From Saturnia japonica (Eukaryota; Arthropoda; Insecta; Lepidoptera; Saturniidae): 64,000 nucleotides of DNA. The position numbers were made by a program, and so were the translations under genes. The notes below the pieces were generated by a model, which was given only the letters and a program-made list of their open reading frames with translations, ran no database searches and was not told the DNA's origin. This document shows positions 55,514-64,000 of this stretch, in pieces; position 1 is the first letter of the stretch, and each line of letters begins with the position of its first letter. The stretch lies in assembly GCA_033032175.1 (NCBI GenBank), contig CM065307.1, forward strand, positions 4,278,001 to 4,342,000. The letters are read 5' to 3'.

Positions 55514-57570
55514 CTTCAGATGGCAAGATCAGTTCAGATCGGTTGTTGATAAATCAGGTATAAATTGTGCCAGAAGACTAGGACCTTTATTTAAAAACAG
55601 ACTGAAGATGATATATAATTGCCCTTATTCTAAAGTCTTTAAAAGTAAGTTGTATTTGCCTTCAAGCGCCTCTTTAATAAAGCAAAATTTAGCATAAGTA
55701 GTGTATGTGCCCAGAAATATATAAAGTTAAGGCAATCCATTGCCTTTTGTAACATGGTGACCACTATCTCTAACTACTAATAAACTACGTTTCTAGTGAA
55801 ATATTTCTTCTTCTTCTTGTTTAATGTCCAATGTCACGTGGATAGCATATTCCCTAATCTTCCAAGTCCAAAGAATGCTTTAACAAGATGTTAGCTCTCT
55901 TGTTAAAGCTATCCAGAGAGTTTTTGTGGCCACTTAAAATTCATGCTACATCACATAGGGCCATACAACGTAAGATTCTGAGTTAAAATTAAAACCATAG
56001 TTATGACAGATTAAGATCCTTAATCTTATCCTTAAAGTTTATTTTAATTCGTTAATTACTTATCTAGTTGAACATTTATATAAAAAGTATAAAAGTTACC
56101 CTTTAGTTTGATAGGTTTTAGATAGAATATAAAGGCAAACAGAAAATCAAGGGTTGTCCCAATAGTAATAGTCATATTGCAGCATTGATGGGTAAGAAGT
56201 TGTATACTTATTCAATTGGGACTGATTTGTATTTATTATATAGTATTAACTTTACAAAAGAAGTCATAAAAAAGCAAAATGTATGCAAGGATAAAGGAAA
56301 ATGATGCCCCATCCTTTCTGCTTACCATAGTAGGAACACGGTATGATGATAGATGGTTTTAGATAACATATCATATACTTAAAAAATATAACAATAATTA
56401 AAGTTAATCAAATAATAAAGCTACTTTATCTAGTGATTATTTTAATCAATTATATAAAATAGTCATTACATTAACTCCTAAAAATACTAATTCCACTCCA
56501 CAACCTTACGATTTTCAGCAGGAACTTCTGTTAAATATTACAGAAAAATTATTTCCTTCAATCACTTACAAAACTGTACTCTAAAGCATTATAAGTAAAG
56601 TTCTAATCTGTATGTAGGTTGTAAAGCATCGTAATTTTATTTAATTCATCCAGTTATCTAATATTTGGTTACCAAAGGAAGGTATTCCGGAGCTCATTTG
56701 CTGTCTGCATTACAGTACTCGGGCAATTTCTTACCTCGATTTAATTTATTCACCTTTTGATAATGATACAAATCTATGTTTATTCTTGTTTCCATCGTGA
56801 TTTCAATTAGAAATTAAGATCACATGTTTGTTCGCTTATAATTCAACTTTTGCCAAATGAAAATTTAGATTGTTTTTATGATGGTAGATCAATAGTTTTT
56901 GATTAATTTGGTTTTTTGCGATCTTCTGCAGGTTGGAGATATTCCACTATTCGGATTAATCCGAGTAAAGGGAAATGTATTATACAAAGAAATTTCTCTG
57001 TGCCTTACCTCTGTTAACATCAAGTGTGACTATCTTCACCTCAACAAAACAAAAGATATAGCAAATTAATTCATCGTGGTCTTTTTGTCTCATTGTGAAT
57101 GCGTTACAATTCATTCTTATCATTTTGTCTTGAAGCACCTAAAGAAATATTTACTTCAAAAATCAGCAAAGCTTTAGTGCAAAATAAATAAAACCTTTAA
57201 TTTGATTGTAATAGAGCAATATTCATTATTTATCTTGCAACTTGAGCTTCAATAAAGTCTAATAATGAAGAAATCTTATCAATTCTTAGGTTTGTCTTTC
57301 GATTGTGAAAACCTATTACTATGAAACTTGATGCAAATAAATTTTATTCGTTAATGGAGTGGTGTTTTATTTAAATTAGTTTTTCAACCAATTTATGAGA
57401 TTCATCTCCTTGAACTACTTGGAAAATAAAATTGCGAATACCAATAATTTCGCTGCCAATTCATTGCGGATACTTATTTATGTAAGGTAGAATAAGTGAA
57501 ATAAGCAAAAAAGCTACAGTTGTGATAACTACATTACATTCATCAATTTTTTTATTCATTATTCGAATTT
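55514..57570. other. No gene recognised
   Basis: AT-rich. 55900-55960 weakly resembles part of repeat R2. No frame with a motif. Confidence 0.4.
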
Positions 57571-57785
57571 GGCTCAAAATGGTAACACGATAAACCTAGT
57601 CAGAGGACTGGCTTTAAAGTACAGCTGCCGCAACTCACCTATAGGTGCTTGTCGACAGATTTTAAATTTCAATTAAAGGGTTACCAACCTTAAGCAGGCT
57701 CTAGAATAAGTACCACTATGCTTTGGTTTCGTCACGATGTTTTCTTTGAAAGCTCAACTTACCACTTGGCCATCATTGCTTCGCA
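57571..57785 (-). mobile_element. tRNA-derived SINE, family B, copy 3
   Basis: The minus strand carries a degenerate head near 57760-57785, the core 'AAAGAAAACATCGTGACGAA' and 'CCAAAGCATAGTGG', then 'AAATTTAAAATCTGTCGACA' and a 3' part like that at 48406-48480. More diverged than copy 2. Confidence 0.5.
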
Positions 57786-59576
57786 GATTTAAAATTCAAC
57801 CGCAAGACGTCCACTGTTTAATATAAATAGATATTGCCACGCCACAACGACCGGTTCTATACTGTTCACCTCCAGTGGTTTCTCAAAAACTAAACCAGAC
57901 CGTTGGTCCACCTTACGGCAGACGTCTTCAGGTACACTACCGCCACTCCAGAACTCTTTGGCTCCATTCAGCATACGCTCTACCAGCAATGTGTCCTGCC
58001 TACTGTCAATTAAATCTAACAATTATAAGGCCTGTCACTTATCAGTGATTTTGGTACTTCTACGGGTCCCCTCATTTCTGATTTGATCATGCCGACTGTT
58101 GGAAATTAAATGATTAAATCCAGGCAGGCAAAGTCTTGCGCTTTGCGCTCCTTTGTACTTGTGATTAATTTTCCTCATTAGATGTAGGTAGGAATAAAAA
58201 TTTATAGCACCGGCGTTCGTTCGATATAATTTTGTCAGAGTAGGCTTGTTAATATTACTGCGACACGTGGTTCGTATTAAAACCTTTTGGAATTGAGTGT
58301 TTTTTGAGAATTTGTTAAATAAATTTGTCAGTTGTGTCAAACAGTGAATTTCAATATTATTGTTGTACTTGTTGGCGTTGACGAGGAAGTGACAAGGGAA
58401 GTGTGCCGGACTGGACTGGCTTGGAGAGGGGCGATATGATCCAGCCCTTATGGTTAGATATTACACATCCACTTTTACACACAAATTCACTATAAATTGT
58501 CATTGCATTTACATGGTCTTTAAATGGTTGAGGTAAGCTGTTTGCGGTTGGTACAGTACGCTGTGTATCACAGTTTACCCTTGAGGTAGCCACGACTCAC
58601 GAATTATATTTCAAGGGCCCAGCATCAAATTCACACATGCTTGCTTTACTTCAAAATACTTATTTGTAGATCGAGCAGTGTAAACATGTTATTGAGCTTA
58701 AGTCTTAGTTCTTTTAAGTCCTGATATCTTCTCCCGTTTTGATTGCTTCTGTTGTGTTTTCCTCGAGTACATTAAAAAAAATATATATTTATGTAGAAAC
58801 TCCACAACATTTCTATTCTCAGAGAAAACGCTGCGTAATATTACTTCGTTGGAGGCTTTTAAGCAAATGCATTCCGCCTGCTAGTACCATTGTCAATAGG
58901 CACCTGGTTTGAATGGAAATTGTAATGTTCTCTTTCCTTTCAATGTGTTCTGCATATAGAAATTGGTGTTGCTAAGCTATTTTTCCTTGTCTGGTTCAAT
59001 ATCATTATATAAAGTTAATTTGGACAGATTACGTTTTTAATATTATTAAAATGAGTGTGAAATAAATTAAAGAATATATTAATGAATAATCTTTCATAAA
59101 CTGTTGGGGTTTGACGTTGAACACCAAAGCGCTTCGTTAAACCAAATCAAGGGTAAAGTTACTTTCTATAAAGGCCTATCCATTGATGCGGAACGAGGGA
59201 CTAAAACAGAGCTGTATTGAGGACTGTCTTTGTCCATTGAAAAGGAGCGGTGCGAGAGATTAATGCGAAGCAGTGTTGTGGACAACGCGACGAGTAAGGA
59301 CAGATTGACAATAAAGTGATCCTATACGGGTTACGTTTTTTTTAATATGAGCTATGGAACCCTGAAAAACCCGAAGATTTCGAGCCTAATCAGCAACTGT
59401 ATGTTCAGTTACCTAGATGCTTTTGCTTTTAAATTTGCAGGTCACCATGACGTCACTCGCTATCAACAGGTGTTCACCTTTCGTTATACTTACAGTACTC
59501 TCTCTGGCGTAATCATAAAAAACAATAATTACAAAACACATTTTTTTTTGTCTGTAATAAAACCAAAATCATATTA
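57786..59576. other. Unassigned; one coding-like antisense frame
   Basis: The minus frame at 57789-58022 (77 residues) has a balanced amino-acid composition (for example PEDVCRKVDQRSGLVF) unlike the usual AT-rich noise, and may derive from an unidentified transposable element. A scrap of the 25.0-kb repeat lies inverted at 59297-59337. No gene is called. Confidence 0.3.
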
Positions 59577-59815
59577 TCTATACAATTTATAAAATTGAAG
59601 AGTCTGTTTTTAATGTCAAAATAACAGATTTTTCCTAAATGCATATGAAAGTTTTAAAATTTAGAATTTTTGTCTCTCTGTTTGTTCTGGGTAATCTCCG
59701 AAACGGTTGGACCGATATTGACGGGGATTTCACTGGCAGATAGCCGATGTTATAAGGAGTAACTTAGGCTATTTTTATTATAGAAAAAAAATTCTGGTTC
59801 CGCGTTCCACTCCAA

Positions 59816-60224
59816 AAGTGCATGCCTCGTACTATTCATTTGATTTTTAAGAAAAAACAAATAACGAGTCTTACTATTGAGTTATTTGTATTATTTAGAC
59901 AACTAAACAAATTGGGCTTTAATTCTAAATAAATAGTGAACTTTTTTTATAAAAAAATATTTTATTAATGAACTAAGGGAACTATGCCATTAATATTAAA
60001 TAGGTAACTAGTTAATGTTATTCTGAAGATAATAAACAAAACTCGATCTTGATACGTCCATTTTCTCGGGAGTTATCGAAAACACCTGGTAAAAAAATCT
60101 GGACTACAACGTGTTTTTTTTTTTTAATCAAAATAAAATTGTTTTTACATAATATGAGATAGATTATTTGAACTGTTTTCTTGAAATATATCTTCGTATA
60201 AGTGCCAATTGGTTGTGGTAGAGG
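59816..60224. mobile_element. About 400-bp insertion of unknown class inside H1 copy e
   Basis: AT-rich sequence that has no counterpart at this place in H1 copies a or d. No TIRs, boxes or motifs were found. The minus frame 60018-60233 is chance. Confidence 0.35.
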
Positions 60225-60405
60225 CAGGGTCATGGTAAATCAATTCGTGCGCTTAAATAACGCTTACGCATAGTGAATTATAACAGATTTTTCAAATTAA
60301 TGCACTACATAATTCTAGGTATATTTAAAAAAAAACCTACAAAAAGTTAGCGAGAACATATGTCTATCTTCTAAGGATCACCCGCAATAAGTATTTTATG
60401 TTTAA

Positions 60406-60803
60406 CTAGCTGTGCCCGTGGCTTCACTCACGTAGACTATAGAATGCCCGCGCGAATGTTGCTCCCCCGCTCCCGGCTATTTTAAAGACAAAAATGCTTA
60501 TTATGGGTGTTTCTTAGAAGATAGACGTTATTTTTATTTGTGTGGAGCCCTAATTATTTTTCTAAAATAAAAGTAGCCTAAGTTACTCCATATATATTCA
60601 GCTATCTATCAGTGAAAGTCCCGTCGAAATCGGTCCAACCGTTTCGGAGATTACCCGAAACAAACAAACAGACAAACAGACAGATTTTTTTTTAAATAAT
60701 GGGCTTTTTATTATATTTATCGTATATACTTTCATATGCATTTAGTAAAAAACTGTTATTTTGACATTACAAACAGACACTTCAATTTTATTATTTGTAT
60801 AGA
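60406..60803 (-). mobile_element. Helitron-like element, family H1, copy f, nested antisense in copy e
   Basis: Exact boundaries A|CTAGCTGTGCCCGTGGCTT at the left and 'attatttgtataGA'|T at the right. H1 body words in antisense: 'acaaaaatgcttattatggg', 'agtcccgtcgaaatcggtcc'. Shorter than copy b owing to a gap after 'ttagaagatagacg'. Confidence 0.75.
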
Positions 60804-60897
60804 TAATATAACAGGGAGAGGGGATAGCACGACTCGCACGTGTGACCAATCGAGTGCATTTTGTAGTCCACACGAGAGCAGCCACGGGCACAGCTAG

Positions 60898-61127
60898 ATA
60901 TATAATATAATAAAGATAAGATCATACTTTTAAAGTTTTGTGAGATAACAAAAGATATGATATAAGTTGTTATAAAAATGTAAGCAGGACTATATAGCCC
61001 GGATTTAGCACAGATTGCCTCTTAAGCCCGCACGTTACCTGATTCAGAATATTCGTGCTTGTTTGGAGTCCCTGTTAAAGCGATTATGGTGCTATTTTAT
61101 TATATTTTAAATTTGTTTTATTAATCT
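60898..61127. other. Spacer
   Basis: No feature recognised. Confidence 0.3.
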
Positions 61128-61677
61128 TTTTTGAAGTAAAATCTTCTTTGGAACTGTTGTGATTTGAAACGCCATGAAACGAAAAAGCGACACTGCGAAG
61201 AGACAAGCACATACACCTATAGGATTTAGGCTGCGAGTGAATGAGATTACAATTTATACGCGGTTTGCTTGCGGAAAAATGCTTTTCATGATAGCCAGAC
61301 TCACGGGGAATAGTATACTAACATTAGGCTACAACCCTCAGCTAGTCTTAAATATTGATTTTTGTTACGTAAGTCGGAAGCCGAGGCCCTCCCGAACTAC
61401 TATATCCGCGTGTGCTGGTATAATGGTTAATGATACGGAAATATAATGTACTAGAAAAATATTAGTTCTCAGAATATCTAAAAAAAAAACAGCATTAGCA
61501 TATTGGTATCTCTTATACATAAGCCACAATAAGGTATTTTGTAACGAAAATGAAAAAGTTATTTATAAGTATTGTTTTTAGACATGGAATATTCATCCTT
61601 ATGAACAAAAGTTACTTCGCCATAAAGTGCGGTGTTTGTCAGATTAAATTACAGGTGAAACCGTGAGGCACAGCTAG
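61128..61677 (+). mobile_element. Helitron-like element, family H5, copy b
   Basis: 'ttgaagtaaaatcttctttg' and 'catgaaacgaaaaagcgaca' open it; 'gttacgtaagtcggaagccg' and 'aggccctcccgaact' are shared with the H5 copies; it ends 'aaaccgtgaggcacaGCTAG'|T. The 90-residue frame at 61174-61446 is a reading of this element. Confidence 0.6.
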
Positions 61678-62082
61678 TTATAATATAAATAAATAAAGTA
61701 TAAATAACAATATCAAAAAAGATAACATAATTTTATGTATGGTTTTACATTTTATGCTTGCACTGAGACCGTAGCTACTTCCCGACTCGTTTCAGAGCTG
61801 GAGGTCAAACAATCGATTTCACCGATGGATGGAGAGGCTTTGAGATTTCACAGACCTGAACCAACTCGGTTTACTGATATCAGTTTGCTGACGTTAGTTT
61901 TCAATAGATTTACTAAGCAATATACAATATACAAGATTTGAAAAAATGAATATATAATATACTAGCGTTTGCTCACAATTCCAATCCCGTTGTTTTCGAA
62001 AGAAACGGTTCGTGCGCCTCACTTAATCGCAATCTGATGAATGGTCTATGGAACGCCTAAGAAACAAACGAACAAAGAATCG
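61678..62082. other. Unassigned, with a Helitron-like scrap
   Basis: 'actagcgtttgctcacaatt' (61962 on) looks like an antisense Helitron-like 3' end, and 'gaacgcctaagaaacaaacg' (62052 on) like its 5' side. The 68-residue frame at 61735-61941 has no motif. Confidence 0.35.
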
Positions 62083-62602
62083 TTTTTGAAGTGAAAACTT
62101 CTTTAGCATCATTGTGATTCGAAAGTCGATGAAACGAAAAAGTGAAAGCGATAGCCAAAAGAGGCAGACACTTAAACTCATAAGATTTAACTTGGGAGAA
62201 AATGAGATAAAGTTTTAGACAATGGTAGAATGGTACGAAAGAGGTTTGTTGCCACGCAATAATGAATTTTATTACCTCACAATATTTATGACATTCTGTT
62301 GCTGATTGATGTTGTGTTAATTTACCATGGATATTTCAAATTTAATTTTATTACCGTACCAAAAAGGCACGATACAAAAACATTTTAAACAACACTCATG
62401 ATATTCTGTTACTGATGATTTGTGTTAGGTTATCATGGATATTCCAAATGTGCATTAATTAAAAATAATGATTGTGAGTACTTGTATGTACATTTTCATA
62501 AACTTTAAATTAGTGTGTATTTGATCATTTTCTGAATTTAAAAAATAAACATAGATGTGAAGGAGAATTACGTGTGAATTGCACAAGTAATTTTTTTTTT
62601 AA
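62083..62602 (+). repeat. Dispersed repeat R3, copy 2, with internal partial duplication
   Basis: Matches 28873-29245. The segment from 'gaattttattacctcac' to 'ttaccatggatatttcaaat' occurs once there but twice here (about 62264-62341 and 62342-62453), the second time slightly diverged ('ttatcatggatattccaaat'). Confidence 0.55.
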
Positions 62603-63120
62603 GTAAAGGTCCTCCATCAGACTTAATCACCTGCTTAACGAACTTAATTAGCTCGAGCTGTATTGTCGATTTCAATTGTCGAGAATTCCACCGTACTTGA
62701 TACAGTTGAAGATATTCGTCTCAAAGCATGCTCACATAGGAATGGTATTGACATGCTTATGCATGCATATCTGTGCTTTTAATTTTCTTACTACTATGGT
62801 GGGACTGCGAATACAAAATTTCATTTTAAATCACTGTTGTACCAAGGTTTTTATCAGGCAACATGGGTTAAATATTCAATAGCTTCATTTATAGACTTCG
62901 AATTAGGAACAAACATTACATTATTTGCAAAATTGTGATATGATTGACGTAAGCATGATATACGTGGCAGAAAAAGAAACACTAACTTTTTGTATAATGT
63001 CTTCCTTCTATTTGTATGTTGATTTCGAATCAGTAAAAAAAAATCGAAAAGATTTATAAAAGAGATTGAGACTACTGTTTGCGAACTTAGCAACATTATT
63101 ATTAACTATAATAATACTAG
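62603..63120. other. Unassigned DNA
   Basis: Frames at 62676-62882 (+) and 62854-63096 (-) lack motifs. Confidence 0.35.
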
Positions 63121-63384
63121 TAATTTAATAAAGCAGAAGAGTTTTTTTTGTTTGTTTAAAGACGCTAAATTTTCGAATTATCAGTCGGACTCGAAAATGT
63201 CTTTTTGTATATGATACTCAGATTCACTAGGAATAGTATAGGCTATATAAAATTAGTCTGCAACTCTCAGCAAGACTTATATATTGGTTTTTGATAAGTA
63301 AGTTGGAAGTGGAAGCCCTCCTGATATGCCTCCAGAGATTTATTTTAAATTATACGTGGATGTAACCGCAGGGCATAGCTCTAG
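63121..63384 (+). mobile_element. Helitron-like element, family H5, copy c (short)
   Basis: 'taataaagcagaagagtttt' start, 'aggaatagtataggctatat' and 'gcaactctcagcaagactta' interior, and 'aaccgcagggcatagctCTAG' end (63381-63384). Internally deleted relative to 61128-61677. Confidence 0.55.
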
Positions 63385-64000
63385 GTTTAAACTGTAAAGG
63401 AGAAAACGGCAAAATAATGGAAAATGTATTGAAGAAAAGGTTGAAATTTCTGTTTATTTGGCACTTTTATAACATGGTCAGATCCATGGGAAAAGGCTAG
63501 TATATTAATCATATGTTTTAATAGAGTACAAATCTCATTGGGAGTGTATAAATACCGCAACTTTGAATATTTAATCATATTATCAACTTACATAACCTTA
63601 TTTACAAAACTTTGACGGGCATTTTCCGTGGTGAGCTCTCGAATACTTGGTAAGTTAACTTCTATGTTAGTGGTCACAAGGGGCATATTCAATGAGCTTG
63701 CTGAATCATGTACATAAATTAAGGCTTTCAAGGTTATATAAATTATACACTTCAATTAATAATTAAATAAACAGCTGCAATTGGTATTTATCTTTAGAGG
63801 TGAATATTATTCCCCACACATTTTAAAATAGGAGCGAGAGCAATATTCCTATTAAAATAAAAATTACCGCTGGCTTTATTTGATATAAATATTCTTTTAA
63901 AGAGTTACAAAGGACAAAGGGTTATATTCTATATTATAAAACTCAACGTTTCTCTGTCTGTTTGTCTGTTTATGTTCTTTTCACGCGAGAACCACAATCC
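63385..64000. other. Unassigned; another element begins at the window edge
   Basis: From about 63938 'ataaaactcaacgtttctct' and 'gtctgtttgtctgtt' look like the 5' end of one more Helitron-like copy that continues beyond the window. The minus frame at 63387-63578 has no motif. Confidence 0.35.

Larger units (their letters stand above)
59577..60897 (+). mobile_element. Helitron-like element, family H1, copy e, twice interrupted
   Basis: Starts A|TCTATACAATTTATAAAATT. H1 landmarks run to about 59815 ('ggttccgcgttccactcc'), resume at about 60225 ('gcagggtcatggtaaatcaa') and finish at 60804-60897 ('gcattttgtagtccacacga', then 'cacgggcacaGCTAG'). The gaps are an unidentified ~400-bp block and an antisense H1 copy. 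Confidence 0.65.

Overview
The window looks like gene-poor, AT-rich chromosomal DNA of an insect, almost certainly a moth or butterfly (Lepidoptera). I draw this from the repeats: many short elements ending in CTAG|T behind a 'gcccgtggcttcgc'-type tail (lepidopteran Helitron-like non-autonomous elements), tRNA-derived SINEs with (TATG)n tails, an RTE-type tail ending in (ATG)n, a rosa-like DD41D mariner and an intact jockey-clade LINE. I found no convincing host protein-coding exon, no stand-alone tRNA or rRNA gene and no bacterial or plasmid signature. Clade names rest on remembered family features; no database search was run.

Layout. 1-6.6 kb: Helitron-like fragments, a 325-bp MITE with TA duplications (1021-1345), a 227-bp tandem duplication framed by an inverted repeat (5181-5696) and a GC-rich stem-loop (5706-5822). 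6.66-7.96 kb: a 1,294-bp mariner with perfect 32-bp TIRs, a full DDD triad and one early stop codon. 8-21 kb: SINE and Helitron-like copies, including a SINE with an inverted 5' part (17.3-17.5 kb), plus a 45-nt hairpin (18756-18800) and a possible non-coding 5' exon (about 20.01-20.18 kb). 21.65-22.2 kb: antisense start of a Ty3/gypsy (CsRn1-like) LTR element with a tRNA-Trp primer site. 23.1-23.9 kb: a Helitron-like element split by a SINE. 24-36.3 kb: relics of LINEs (R1-like at 31.4-32.3 kb, jockey tail at 33.9 kb, antisense jockey ORF1 at 35.6-36.3 kb). 36.5-39.4 kb: stacked Helitron-like elements and SINEs.

41.5-48.0 kb is the centrepiece. A Helitron-like element (41541-47962) was entered by a jockey-clade LINE, leaving a 5'-truncated copy (41811-41942) and a complete-looking copy (41953-47866). 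Both reading frames of the long copy are open: ORF1, an RNA-binding protein with three zinc knuckles, and ORF2, endonuclease plus reverse transcriptase, overlapping by 14 nt. Three copies of TAAGACAATA punctuate the array, suggesting two insertions at one site. ORF1 and ORF2 would work together in target-primed reverse transcription: ORF1 coats the RNA, ORF2 nicks DNA and copies the RNA. The same machinery could explain the truncated copies here.

48-64 kb: more SINEs, an RTE tail (49.8 kb) and an antisense RTE-like RT fragment (55.4 kb), a fold-back element (51.15-51.32 kb), and Helitron-like copies, one inserted antisense into another (59.6-60.9 kb).

The window is best read as a layered record of transposition. 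The items most worth following are the intact jockey LINE with its double insertion, the nearly intact mariner, and the two unexplained stem-loops.
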